From the NCBI GenBank assembly GCA_001599975.1, contig BCIO01000001.1, forward strand, positions 186,001-250,000: a stretch of 64,000 bases of DNA. The letters run 5' to 3'. The position numbers and the translations under genes are program-made. Each line of letters starts with the position of its first letter. Positions within the stretch are counted from its first letter, which is position 1. The DNA comes from Cystobasidiopsis lactophilus (lineage: Eukaryota; Basidiomycota; Agaricostilbomycetes; Agaricostilbales; Chionosphaeraceae). This document shows, piece by piece, positions 11,244 through 21,872 of the stretch. Under the pieces are notes generated by a model. The model saw only the letters and a list, made by a program, of their open reading frames with translations, was not told the DNA's origin and did not search any database.

Positions 11244-13214
11244 ATGGCCGCGTCAATGCACCGCCGGACCGCTTCCAACTCTTACCGCGTCTCTATCCCC
11301 TCCGACTCTTCCGCTCCCACCCACGCCGCGCCAAGTAAAGGGGGCTCAAGGCGACCATTTGTCAAGCCCCGACCGTGGCTTTCGAGGGTCTTGCCTCGAG
11401 GTCGCAAAACCCGCCAGCTGCTCTGCCTCCTTCTTTTAGCCGCTTGCTACTTTTGGTGGTCCGCCTCGAGGCGAGCGAGGCTGTCATGGGGAGAAGCGGA
11501 GGAGGAAGAAGGGGCGGCCATGATGCCCAAAGTGGATAGGGATGTTCTGACCAAGTTGAAGAAGCTCGAGGCGTACATGGGCGACCAAGAGCGGTTGGCT
11601 GGGCGGGTGAAAAACGATGAGGAGGAAGAGGACGAGGACGAAGCGAGGTACCTCGGCCTTCGTCCGCCCGCCCAGCAAGAGCCAGCAGCGCCAAAGGGCC
11701 CGCCGAAAGTGGAGGCCATCCCGGAACCCATCAAAGTCGCCAAGCTCCCACCCGGAGACCTGGCTCGGTCGGGGCCATTGACGGAAGCGAGCACGATCGA
11801 CGCTTTTGTCTGCCCCGACCAAATCGCCCACGGCGCCAAAGGGTGCAAGTTCCTCTTCCCCGCCTGGCTCGGCGAGCAAGAGACCAAGGCCCAGCTGCAC
11901 CTCTACCAACTTGGCCTCCTCGCCCAGGCTTTGAATAGGACCCTCGTCCTCCCCAATGTCATTCGCTCCAGGTTGGGGTCCTGCTACCAAAACCCTTTTT
12001 CGTACTACTACCACCCCAACGCCCTGCTCAACTTGGGTATTCCGACTATATCGCAGCAGCAATTGGTCGAATGGACCAACGTCCGCGACCCAGCTCCCAC
12101 GGCACAAATCGTCAACATGGCCAACCCCAAGCGCGACTACCCCCAGGGCGCGATCGAGGTCGACTCCACCTCGGACCCGACCTTCATCCCTTCCAAGCCG
12201 GACCGCAAGCTGTGCCTCCAGCCCCCCAAGTCCTGGCTCAACTTCACCTACTTCTCCCCTTTGGCCATTTACCCCCCGGAAGGCTGGCACAAGGCCGACG
12301 CCTCTCGCTTCTCCTACGGCGAGGGCGTGATCAACACGCTGTCGTCGGAAGAGGTCCAGTTGAAGTCGTTCAGACCTCTAGGGGGAGGCAGCAAGCCGAA
12401 GAGCGTGGACCCCCCGGACGTGTTGGTGGTCAACTACGAGCTGCGCTACCCGATCCTCGACACTTCCGTCCTCGAGGACGTCTCAGGCACCAAAGACCGC
12501 TTTGCAGCCATTCAGCCGTTCGAACACTTTGCTTATTCCCCAGCTTGGCTCGCCCTCTCCCACTCCCTCGCTTCCTCCTTACAACCTTTCGTGGCCATTC
12601 ATTGGAGACAGGAGACCTTACCAGTGGCCAACTTGTTACCTTGCACCATGAAGCTGCTTGACCTGCTCAGGGACATCTCAAGCCGCTACCCCGAGCTGTC
12701 CACCGTCTACCTCGCCACCGACTACCCGATCGAAGACTTGGAAGCAGGGCGGGACGGCACCGTCGCTCATTCCGGCACCTTCGCCCGGCTCATCACGGAA
12801 GACCACCACCGAGCCATGCGCGCTTTGCTCGCCGCGTTCAAAGCGGGCGACGTGGGCAACTTCAAGTTGACGACGTACGAGCGCGAGCAAGTGGCCGGCC
12901 GGGTGGCCTTACCTGAAGAAGCGGAGGAAGGCACACACGTCAACCTGGCCGAGCTCGACTCCGGCTTGTTGGGTATCGTGGATAAGAACGTGGCCATTGA
13001 AGCGCAGCTCTTCCTCACTGGCGAAGCTGGCGTTTGTGGGAAAGAGTCGAGCTTTACGAGGCAGATCGTCGGTGATCGAACGGCGAAAATGGCGCTGGAG
13101 ATGGAGGCGAACAAAGGGGAGATCTTGTTGGAAAAGGGTTACATTTGGGACGCGGTGCAGAGGTTCACGCTGGAGAATGCGGACAAGGACGAGGAGGACG
13201 TGCTGGAGGCTTGA
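11244..13214 (+). CDS. GDP-fucose O-fucosyltransferase-like type II membrane protein
   Basis: One uninterrupted 656-codon frame. The N-terminus is basic and Ser-rich (about residues 1-58). A single membrane anchor, LLCLLLLAACYFWWSA, follows at about residues 59-75, then an acidic coiled stem rich in Glu and Asp. That is the layout of a Golgi type II glycosyltransferase. The catalytic region contains FLFPAWLGEQETKAQLHLYQ and LAQALNRTLVLPNV, typical of the donor-binding fold of O-fucosyltransferase-like enzymes. FVAIHWRQE resembles the HxR motif that binds GDP-fucose, VYLATDY follows, and the end has an acidic-residue-rich tail. Acceptor and exact donor are unknown. It lacks introns although its neighbours have many, and third codon positions are strongly G/C. 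The ATG chosen is the first in frame. Confidence 0.75.
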   Translation: MAASMHRRTASNSYRVSIPSDSSAPTHAAPSKGGSRRPFVKPRPWLSRVLPRGRKTRQLLCLLLLAACYFWWSASRRARLSWGEAEEEEGAAMMPKVDRDVLTKLKKLEAYMGDQERLAGRVKNDEEEEDEDEARYLGLRPPAQQEPAAPKGPPKVEAIPEPIKVAKLPPGDLARSGPLTEASTIDAFVCPDQIAHGAKGCKFLFPAWLGEQETKAQLHLYQLGLLAQALNRTLVLPNVIRSRLGSCYQNPFSYYYHPNALLNLGIPTISQQQLVEWTNVRDPAPTAQIVNMANPKRDYPQGAIEVDSTSDPTFIPSKPDRKLCLQPPKSWLNFTYFSPLAIYPPEGWHKADASRFSYGEGVINTLSSEEVQLKSFRPLGGGSKPKSVDPPDVLVVNYELRYPILDTSVLEDVSGTKDRFAAIQPFEHFAYSPAWLALSHSLASSLQPFVAIHWRQETLPVANLLPCTMKLLDLLRDISSRYPELSTVYLATDYPIEDLEAGRDGTVAHSGTFARLITEDHHRAMRALLAAFKAGDVGNFKLTTYEREQVAGRVALPEEAEEGTHVNLAELDSGLLGIVDKNVAIEAQLFLTGEAGVCGKESSFTRQIVGDRTAKMALEMEANKGEILLEKGYIWDAVQRFTLENADKDEEDVLEA

Positions 13215-14335
13215 TCTTGGCGCCCTCTGTCTCTTTGGGCCTCTGTCTTTTGGGTCTTCGCTCTTGGTCCTTGAAGGGGGGAAGAGGTGCGTTTGGTTTT
13301 GCCTGGCTTTTTGACCGCTGTTGTTGTCTGACACGGTGGCGCACCCGCACAGGCCTCGGCCCGTTAGCCCCGCCTTCTCCCAATGCTGGCTCGGTCCTCT
13401 GGAGAAGCAAGGCGCCTGTGTGTGGGCGTCCATGGCTGGGTGGGACAGCCGAAAAGGTGCGTGGTCGCCCTCTCGCTTGTTTTCAGGTGGAAGGGCAATG
13501 GCTCAATTCAACTTAGTACAGGTCGCTTAAGGGCAATGGTCTCTCTGACAAAATGGACACCGGCATTGGACTGGCGAGAAGGAACGAAGGGAAAGGAATC
13601 TTGGCCTGGAGCTGATGAAGGGCTGGACGAAGAGGTGAGGCCCTTTACCGTTTTCAGTTCCACACACATGTGCTCAAACTGCAGGAGGTGTCACAGCTTT
13701 TACGAAGACGACGAAGACAAACGCGACGCCGGGCAACCATGGGCCAACGAACTTTTATGTCCAGCGACCTCCCACCTCGGCCTATTGCTCTCTCGCTCTT
13801 GCGGCTGGCAGTGTATTCATCGACGTCAGGCTGTCTAGAGGATGATTCGTGAAGAGCAAGGGGGTTGGGAAATGGGCAGCTGAAGCCTGAAGGAAGGCAA
13901 TGGGGACGCCTCTTGCATTGTTTATGACTTGACGACCCTGCATGCATATCATGCTGCCGTTCATTGGAGCTCCCACCTGCCGAAGAGTCCATTGAGCTTC
14001 AAGGCCAGGGTACGGTCGCAAGCTTGGAGTCCGCCGACCATGTCCGAGCTGGACCTTCATCTCACATCTCCGTTCATGCGTGGCTTCTGGGGGCCTGTGT
14101 CTACGTCCTTTTGGTTCAATTCAACAAAGACGATGCGGCAGCCCCCAGAGCGCTTGGGCTTGGGTGGCGGCGGCGGTGCTCACTGTTGCCACTGATGCGT
14201 GTTCTCTTCTAAATCTCGCTGTGCTTGATGGCTGGTGCTATCTGCTCGCTGCTGCCTTAAATGTCGTTCCCAAGGGCCCTCAAATCGCAGTGCAGGCCAG
14301 TTAAGGCTGCCCACTTTTGGCCAAAGAGCTTCCCT
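13215..14335. other. Intergenic region without a supported gene
   Basis: About 1.1 kb. Several overlapping open frames of 60-150 codons are present on both strands, but none has a recognisable domain, exon-like continuation or consistent codon bias. A GGCGGCGGCGGTGCTC string near 14167 also occurs upstream of the next family copy near 17877, so the duplicated unit may extend this far. Confidence 0.4.
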
Positions 14336-14454
14336 TAGTCCTTTCGCGTCTCACCAGCCAAAATGTCGAGACTGTCGTACGGGCTTCCTTTTGTGCCCAA
14401 GAAGCGGTCTGTACGGTTACCCTTACGTCTTCTGTGATTGCTTGGACGCTCTGC
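14336..14454 (+). repeat. Leader shared with paralogue B, copy 1
   Basis: This stretch begins in TTTCGCGTCTCACCAGCC, runs through GAAGCGGTCTGTACGGTT and ends in GATTGCTTGGACGCTCTG. It is nearly identical to 18042-18152 upstream of paralogue B. Single-base insertions or deletions between the copies shift any reading frame, so it looks like promoter or 5' leader rather than protein. It ends about 105 bp before the start codon. Confidence 0.75.
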
Positions 14455-14558
14455 GTCGTGCATGCCTTGGCCTGCATCCACGACATTTGATTCAAGATCC
14501 AGGCACGTACCAGTCTTCTCTTCATGAGCCAGACAGCCCCTGATATTGCCCTCTTCAG

Positions 14559-16085
14559 ATGGCATACAACGACCGAGTCGGCGAACACCCTCCGCAAGGC
14601 CGGCCCAGTCCTGCAGTTCCAGGACAAGGGCGAGGGCGAGGTGGCAATCCAGTCCCTGCAAATCTTGGCAATCAACTCCGACCGTACAACCATCCAGGAC
14701 AGCAGCATCTTTTTCCCGGCGCAAACCAAGGTTATCAATTACCAGCTGGATCACCTGGATTCCCTCATCAACATCGCCAAGTGCCACCTTCGCCTTACGG
14801 CGTCCAAGTCCCAGTCCACCCAAACGCTTACGGTCAACTTGACCAGCTCGAACAGCACCATCCTGCTCCGGGAATTTATGCTTACGCAATGCCACCTGGA
14901 ATACCTGGAGTCTCTCCTCAACAACGACAGATGGCAGCTTGGCCTCACGTTCAACAGCAGCCTCCTCGTGCCCCGCTCAGCCCACAACATGCTTTCGCTG
15001 GCGCTGCTGGATACCAGGACCCGCCAGGATATCAGCTCCAGAGCCCAGCAGGTCTTGCTCCAGCCCGCCCTTCCGGCGCATACGTTCCCGCTGACCCGGC
15101 TGATCCGTTCGCTGTGTATCGTATTAATCAAGGCTTCCCGTTGGCATCACCGCAATTTGTACCTCGTCCGGGCGCCCATTTCGGTTCCCCGGGCTTCGTC
15201 CCAGCGCAGCCCCTTGCACCCACCAATCACGGCAACCTTTATGGCGCTCAGCTCCCTGCCGCTCCAATGGCCGGAATGTATGCCCAGTTACCGCCTCCTG
15301 CGCCTGCGATAGGTTTTGGGGCCAACCCTCTGACTGCGAGAGTCGGAGGCCACCCTCCTGCTTCACCCGTCCTCAAACAAGTCCCGGATGAGCTCGTATG
15401 CATAGAGCATGCCCCATCTGCCGGGTTCATCTGATATGCAGTCTCGCAGGCAACTCAAGAAGACCTCGACAAGCTGTTGGAAGCTATGAAAGCTTTTAAG
15501 AAAGCTGACGGCAAATATCCCACTCTTGCAGAGCTCCGAGCGGCAAACATCGACATCATGGATTTGCGCAAGCTCCGTACTGGGTATGCCAGAGTCCAAA
15601 GAAAAGGATACACCGCACCCCAATCGGACTTTTGGTTCCTTCAATCCGCTTCTTCCGCGTGTGCGGAGAGGCAGAAGCTTGAAAGAACGGAATTAGATGA
15701 GAACCAAAGCCTGCCAGTAGGTCCGAACCAGGTTTGGAGTAGCATCTGCGTGGGCTAACATGTTTTATAGCTAACTCAAAACGGCTTAAACAAGCTTTTG
15801 GCTGGCTATAGTCTGAATGGCCAATATCCAACCGCCGATGGGATTCACGCGTTTCCGCTCTACGCACTACAGGATCTAGAGGCTGGGCACGAAGCAGTCT
15901 GCAGGAAGGATCGTCCTCTCATAGCGGACAAGCCCGCCACTGAATTCCTTGCGGCGGCTGCCAACGCGGCTCAACAAAAAAACTCAAAGCAAGGAAGCAA
16001 CCCTCAAAAGACAAGCAAGGTTCGACGAGAAAGGAAATTGCACGCAAGAGCCGCTGGCAGAACCGACGATCCAAACACTACTTGA
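14559..16085 (+). CDS. Repeat-family protein A: Pro/Gly/Gln-rich domain plus two LTQ repeats
   Basis: Three exons (14559-15380, 15450-15716, 15771-16085), all whole-codon and phase 0. Exon 1 encodes 274 residues rich in Pro, Gly, Gln, Ala and Tyr with no signal peptide, resembling a prion-like disordered region. Exons 2 and 3 each encode one repeat. Repeat 1 starts ATQEDLDKLLEAM and continues KYPTLAELRAANI to DFWFLQSASSA. Repeat 2 starts LTQNGLNKLLAGY and continues GQYPT to ATEFLAAAANAA, then a basic tail. The pattern (L/A)TQxxLxxLL, YPT, then FLxxAxxA suggests a helical unit. Function is unknown. The start ATG is directly preceded by TTCAG, so a 5'UTR intron may end there. Paralogues lie at 18252 and 52836. 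Confidence 0.75.
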
Positions 16086-16329
16086 CGGGCTGTCCGCCGT
16101 ACACCTTCTTCATCCCTATTTTCTTTCAAATCTCTTCACTCTTCTCTTTCTGTCTTTCCGCCTTGCTCGCTTTCTCGTCCGCCTGCTGGCCGGGTGATAC
16201 GAGGAAGTCTGAACGAGCCTGTTGTACTATTTTGCCTGCAATTCTCGACGTTTCTCTTTTGTGTAGCTCATCTTTGGATGCCTTGAAGAACGCATCTCTC
16301 GTCGTCTCATCTCTAGCCCTTTGCTTCCT

Positions 16330-16346
16330 TTGCCACCCGGAGGATT
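16330..16346 (+). promoter_or_regulatory. Conserved 17-nt downstream element, copy 1
   Basis: TTGCCACCCGGAGGATT lies 244 bp after the stop of repeat-family gene A. The same 17 bases occur in the same orientation after genes B and C. Its position suggests a 3'UTR or downstream control element. Confidence 0.7.
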
Positions 16347-18041
16347 GGCCAGAGCGCCAGCTCTGGCACTTTTCCACAGCGCTTCAAAAAGTTCGATTGG
16401 AAATTGTTGCGCCGGATTTTCGTCTCCAGATGCGATTCGAGCACTCAGCGGTCAGTTTGGTGGTCCCCAGTTGTAATCTGGTGCTCCGGTATAGGGCTTT
16501 CTATGCAATTCGACGAGGGGGAACAATGGACTTCATCAAGCGGGTGGCGACCAAGTCACGCGACTCTGCGTTTCAGAGTGAGCCTGTGAGGAGAAACCTA
16601 TGGTATAGAGCTATAGTGTATGAAATGCACCACTCAGGACAGAAAGCTAGCTAGACGATGCAGAAAAGGACGGTGGCAAATCGCCAGCGACATAGCATCA
16701 GGGGAATCTAAATAAGCTGCGGCCAAGCATTATGGTCCAGTCCGTATCACTGTGATTGCTACGACGATTTTCACGTACGCTTGATGAAGGAGGCAGGGCA
16801 AACAGATAGTGACCAACGTGGCCAGATTTGGGCGCAAAAGTACGAATGCATCCTTGCCCGAACACCTTTCCCTTTACTGCCTTGTCTACAGCAGATCATC
16901 GGGAAAAAAAACAGACCTGATAGCAGGAGAGACGTACTTCCGGGAGGAGTAAAGACTGTGATGCGACGAGAGCGACGAGACCATTTTATGGCGCATGGGC
17001 ACTAGCGTCAAAGCCCGCTGATCTGAGCAGCACCATATTAGCGCTATCTCACAGCAGCAGACAAGTAATGTTGATGACAGTCACGGATAGGCTTTGGCTA
17101 AATCGCCACCGACCTCGCGCAAATGTAACTGGACGCGCCTTTTGACATCGCTCGGGGATTCCTGACCTGCGAGCAGCACGAAGACAAGCACGGCAATGGA
17201 CCAATCATAGCACAAACAAGGTTCAAGGGAGAACGAAAGAGCAAGGGCAAACGCCAGAGAATGCAAGGGCAACGTTTTTGCAAGGCTGGGTCACGGTGCC
17301 GCTCGCATGCAGGAGGCAGAGTGGGGCAAACTCTACTTGCAGCATCAACCTCTCTCCGAAGGCACAACAATGCAATGAACTACGTTGGAACCAGAGGTCA
17401 GATGTTGGTGGCCACAACGAGGCTGAGAGCTGGGGGGCGCTCTGAAAGTCACCTCCGCATGCAAATTGCGCTCGAGGTACAAGATCACTTCTGCAGGCCA
17501 TCGTGAGATACTCACATCCGAAAACGCCAATACAGCAGGCGCGCTCTGGCCGCACCCGGGGAGCGCAGCGACCCTTCTAGTGAAATGGCGATGGTTCCGA
17601 TGCGGGTTTGGACGAAGTGCTCTCTCTCCCGAGCCATCCAAGTCGAAACCCCCTTTTTTTGCTCGCTTCAATCTTGAGGCTTGTACACTCTACTGGCCTG
17701 TCCAGAACGCGTTGCCACACAAGACGAGCGATGCCGCTTGTCGCCTTTGAAGAGTCGCGCAGGCCCAGACTCGCTCGCCGAACGCTCTTCTAGACCCATT
17801 CCCTCCTGCCCTTCTCCCTCGTCAGTACCGTATCAACCCCGAGGGATCAGGCCTGGCATGAGCGTGCAATGGCGGCGGCGGCGGTGCTCGCGCTCGCCAA
17901 CCCTCGGTCTCAACTTTGACTCTCCCGCCGCTTGGGGCTTGCCTCTTCTGCTTTGTCATTAGCCTTGATTGCCATCGGTCGATGCTCTCGTTCCACTCAT
18001 GAATGCACGCCCAAGCTGCCCGGTCAAGCTTCCCTTTTGTC
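16347..18041. other. Long intergenic region without a supported gene
   Basis: About 1.7 kb between family copies A and B. Open frames here, including one of 190 codons beginning just upstream at 16082 in the 3' flank of gene A, have no domain and a composition unlike the neighbouring genes. No repeats, RNA genes or transposon ends were noticed. Similarity to the region upstream of gene A becomes clear only at about 18042. Confidence 0.4.
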
Positions 18042-18152
18042 CTTTTCGCGTCTCACCAGCCAAAATGCCCAGAACGCAGTACGAGCTTCCTTTGTGGCCC
18101 AGAAGCGGTCTGTACGGTTCCCCTTACGTCTTCTGTGATTGCTTGGACGCTC
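18042..18152 (+). repeat. Leader shared with paralogue A, copy 2
   Basis: Second copy of the 14336-14454 leader. It contains TCGCGTCTCACCAGCCAAAA, GAAGCGGTCTGTACGGTT and GATTGCTTGGACGCTCTG, and ends 100 bp before the start codon of gene B. It could be read as a short upstream open frame starting ATGCCCAGAACG at 18065, but that frame is not kept in copy 1. Confidence 0.75.
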
Positions 18153-18251
18153 TGGTCCTGGCTGCCTTGGCCTGCATCCACAACGTTGGGCTGAGCTTGA
18201 GGCACGTTGCTTTCTCCTTTCCTCGGCAACGCTGCTGAACATTCTCTGCAG

Positions 18252-19844
18252 ATGGCGAACAACGGCCAGGGAAACAACAATCAGGGCCAAGTCCCTCAAT
18301 ACCCTCCTCCTCCGGGGGTCAGCCCTGGTCCCGGACAATACGGCGGCCAGCCCGGTGGATACGGCCAGCCGCCGCCTCCCGGCTTTGCACCAGTTGCCAA
18401 TCCATACTCTCACATGGGTCCCAATGCTCCTCCAGCCATGCTCTCACCTGCGCTCCCACCAGGTGGCGGTTTCTCGCCTCCAGGCTTCCCCCAACTTCAG
18501 CATCAACGGGTACAACAGGGTTATGCAACCCCGATGAGTCCAGCCCAGCATCTCGCTGGACCTGGATATGGAGTCCTCCAACTCCCGCGGGGAATACCGG
18601 TCAATTTGCATATGGCGCTTCTTCTACTCCGCCTCAGTATCCCTACCAACCTGGCCATGATGGTTCTCCTTATCCCGCACAGCAAGTAGGATATTACGGC
18701 CTGCATTCCGGTCACCCTGGATATGATACTTCTCCTACTTCTCCTACTTCTCCTTATCAAACTAGACCTCCTCCTCGTCAAATTGGATTCGGTGGCCCTC
18801 CTCCTCCCACCCAGCATGTCCAACAACATGGATACGGCGCTCCGGTGCAGCCACAGCGTCCCCGAGTAGAGCCTTTGACCAGCAGCAACGGGGTCCTCTT
18901 TCTCCCCGTGGCCAAGGCTTTCCTTTTGGTTCGGGCAACAATCAGGGCTACACCAATCTTTTCGCGCCGCCTCATCTCGCTCTTCAGAGCCACCAGCTCC
19001 CCAGGGCCCCTGCCTATCTTCAGGCCGCCGGAGTCCCTCAGAATCACAATTTCCAAAGCCCCTTGGGCTTCGGCGGCATCCGCCCTCAGGCCACCGGATT
19101 TCCTGCGAACCCCTACCAACAAGGCTTGCCATTCGGCGTCGTCCGTTCTCCAGCCCAACAGAGTCCGGCAGGTCTTTCGCCCGGCATTTCGCCGCCCCAA
19201 ATGGGAGCGGCCAATCCGATTGCTGTGCCTCAACCCCTTCCTCCTGCTCCCGTTAAAAAGCCTGTAAGCTTCAACTTCTCCCCCTTTGAATGTGATGCCC
19301 TTCTAATCATGTGTGAAGCCCAAACTTACAGACGCAGAACTCGAGGCGCTGCTCAAGACCCAACCAAACGATAAGTGGACCTTCGAGCAGCTGCAGCAGC
19401 TTGCCTCGAAGCACAGACGAGATCTGAACCATAACAAACTCCACAGGGGTACAGACGAAGAGAGGGTAATCCCAGACAAGCAAGCCGCTTTGGCAGGCAT
19501 TTATGATCGGAACCAAAGGAAGGGCGGCGACCTCGACGGCGCTCGAATTCCTGTAAGCGGGTAGATATTTGCGGTCTACACTCTCTGAAAAAAAGGTACG
19601 CCAGGAGAAAACCCAGGATCAGCTCTGGAAGGAGGAGGAGGAGCGTGTGATGCAACTCGTCAAAGACAAGAAAGAATTTGGCGAGCTCACGACCCAACAA
19701 AAGGAAGAGTGCGTGCGAGTCCATGGAAGAATAAAGAGGAGGGGTGGAAAGCCCGACCGACTGTTGACGGAGTGTGTGTCAGCGGCCGCCGCACGCTCGA
19801 AGAAAGCCAAAGCCGGGAAAACAGGCAGCCAAGGATCCGGCTGA
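18252..19844 (+). CDS. Repeat-family protein B: Pro/Gly/Gln-rich domain plus two divergent repeats, frame uncertain
   Basis: Same plan as gene A. Exon 1 (18252-19263) encodes a Pro/Gly/Gln/Tyr-rich region starting MANNGQGNNNQGQ. Exon 2 (19319-19552) encodes PKLTDAELEALLKTQ and a divergent repeat. Exon 3 (19596-19844) encodes a charged second repeat, KTQDQLWKEEEERVMQLV, and ends Lys/Gly-rich. Within exon 1 the low-complexity composition moves through all three frames, changing near 18573-18592 and near 18860-18866. Each change needs one extra base, and a GGGG (18589-18592) and a CCCC (18860-18863) run sit at the two places. Alternatives are two very short introns (about 42 and 38 nt, both phase 0) or a decaying gene. 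The repeats themselves remain open. Confidence 0.6.
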
Positions 19845-20403
19845 ACGAAGCTTGTCACGTTCAGGTCGTGTCCTCGCTATTTTCCCAATGCTTTTGCCCA
19901 TTTTCTTTCCAACGCCCTGCTGGTCGGGGAAAGGAACGGCGTCTTCTCATTTTGCGCCCCCCTTGCAATGTGTATTGCTTCCTTGCTCTTTAAACCACAG
20001 CTGCTCCGAGCCATCTCTACGGTCGTTCGCTGGCTCGTATTGGTTGTGGTTTGCCACCCGGAGGATTGAGCCGGCGATGCTTCCGGTGAGGCTTTGGATG
20101 AACGAGCTGCTGTTCGGGCAGCTCTCTTACATTGGAACTCATTTCTTTGTTGCACCCTTCAGCCTGGTGTTCACTACAAATGTAGCTTCAATCGAGGCTG
20201 TCACCTTGTAGAACCAGCGATGCCGCGCTGGCGCATGAAATTTCGGCGAATGGCGCCGGCGAAAGTTGTTCTGAGCCACCACTCCCTTCTCCTGCGTTCG
20301 TTGTAGAAAGGCGCCTGCACCTTGCACATTAGCCTGCAAAGAGCCAGCCTGCGAGCTACCCTACGGAGCGCCTTATTCCTGAGTGTTCAACAAGCAAGCC
20401 ACA
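19845..20403. other. Intergenic region between gene B and the M20 peptidase
   Basis: About 560 bp holding the downstream element of gene B and presumably the promoter of the peptidase gene. No coding frame is supported. Confidence 0.4.
20051..20067 (+). promoter_or_regulatory. Conserved 17-nt downstream element, copy 2
   Basis: TTGCCACCCGGAGGATT lies 206 bp after the stop of repeat-family gene B, same orientation as the gene. An ATTGGAAC string follows 64 bp later; related ATTGGAA strings follow the element after genes A and C at 38-50 bp. Confidence 0.7.
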
Positions 20404-21872
20404 ATGCTCTCAAAACTTCTGGTGGCCTCGCTGCCTCTTGTGGCCCTGGCATCCCAGGTTCCCTTCCAGTTCTCAACAGCAGCCAGCCCTGTCATCTCTC
20501 TCCACAAGCATCTGGTCGAGATCGAGTCCATCTCCGGCAACGAGCTCAATGTCTCCAACTTCCTAACCGGCTTCCTCAAGAGCCATGGGTTAACGGTCGT
20601 CCAGCAAGAGGTCCAGACCAACCGCTCCAATGTCTTCGCTTACTTTGGCGACTCGAACAAGACCAAGACTTTGGTCTCGAGCCACATTGACACCGTGCCG
20701 CCCTTCTGGCCTTACGGTCGGTTCTCTCTCTCTTTGCGCTTTTGACAAATATCGAATGTTCTGCTTGGCGAAAACAGAGATCAGAGGGAAGGACGTCATC
20801 TGGGGCCGAGGGTCGGTCGACGCCAAAGGTCAGTGGATGCCCCTTCAGCGATTTGGGTTCGAAGGCTGATATCACAAGAACAGCATCGGTTGCTTCTCAA
20901 GTTGTCGCTGTTTTGGAAATGTACAAAGCGGGAGAAATCAAGGAGGGCGACGTTGGCATGCTCTTTGTGGTGGGCGAGGAGACGGGCGGCGATGGCATGC
21001 GCAAGGCCAACGACCTGGGGCTCAGCTGGGACAGCGTGAGAGACATGTCTCAACTCTTCTGACTCTATAAGCTCATGAATCCCGGGCATTCTTAGGTGGT
21101 CTTCGGCGAACCGACCGAGCTCAAATTGTGCGCCGGCCACAAGGGCCAGTTGTTGATCCGCATCAACGCCAAAGGCACCGCTGGCCATTCGGCATACCCG
21201 TGGTTGGGCGTCAGCGCCAACTCTTTGCTCGTCGAAGCCTTGTACAAGATCAACCACCTAGACCTACCCACTTCGGTTGGTCTCGTTCTCTCTCGCACCT
21301 GAAGGACATTCTCCTGATGCAGGCTTCGAAACCAAAGGAGCTCTATGGTAACACTACTTTCAACATTGGCTTGATGAAGGGCGGCTTTGCGTAGGTTTCT
21401 CCCACCTCGTTAACGAGACGTCGGAGCACTCTGAAAAAAAGTGCTCTAGTGCCAACGTCATTCCTCAAGACGCAAGCGCCGAGCTCCAAATCCGGATCGC
21501 TGCCGGCACTGGCGAAGAGATGAAGACAACCTTGCTCGACCTGGTCACCGGCATCAGCCCGAACATGACCATCGAATGGCTCACGGACGCCTATGGCCCC
21601 ATCGAGATTGATGCTGACGTCCCTGGTATGTCACTTGCATTGCTGTTCCGTCCTTCTTGCGTCGTTGCTAATATCAAATTTAAGGCTTCGACACCATCAC
21701 CGTCAACTACGGCACGGACATCATCTGGCTTAAGGGCGATCACAAGCGCTACCTCTACGGCCCTGGCTCCATCCTTCAGGCGCACTCCGCTACCGAGCAC
21801 ATCAACATCACGGATCTGAGCGAGGCCGTCGGCGGTTACAAGCGAATCATCCGGCACACCCTGGGTTTGTAG
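20404..21872 (+). CDS. Secreted or vacuolar M20 family metallopeptidase / deacylase
   Basis: The ATG at 20404 gives MLSKLLVASLPLVALASQ, a clear signal peptide. The rest matches the M20 (carboxypeptidase S / acetylornithine deacetylase-like) family. First metal ligand: LVSSHIDTVPPF. Bridging Asp: WGRGSVDAK, which joins ASVASQVVAV across an intron. Catalytic Glu pair: FVVGEETGGDGM. Third ligand region: VFGEPTELKLC. The dimerisation-domain motif GTAGHSAYPW follows, and the last His lies in ILQAHSATEHI. All expected metal and catalytic residues are present. About five short introns; exons join in phase. These enzymes use two zinc ions to cleave peptide or N-acyl bonds. The exact substrate cannot be told. 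End at 21872 (HTLGL). Confidence 0.88.

Noticed and set aside
11484-12290. 268-codon minus-strand open frame
   Set aside because: Antisense shadow of the fucosyltransferase-like gene, explained by high GC at third positions.
14235-14543. Leader of gene A (and 17969-18238 of gene B) as a small protein gene
   Set aside because: Both can be read as LYGxPYVFCDCLDAL, but single-base indels between copies change frame on either side and the continuation differs, so leader DNA is the better reading.
16082-16654. 190-codon plus-strand open frame after gene A
   Set aside because: It overlaps the stop of gene A and spans the downstream element; hydrophobic start but no continuing exon, domain or conservation in the duplicated copy after gene B.
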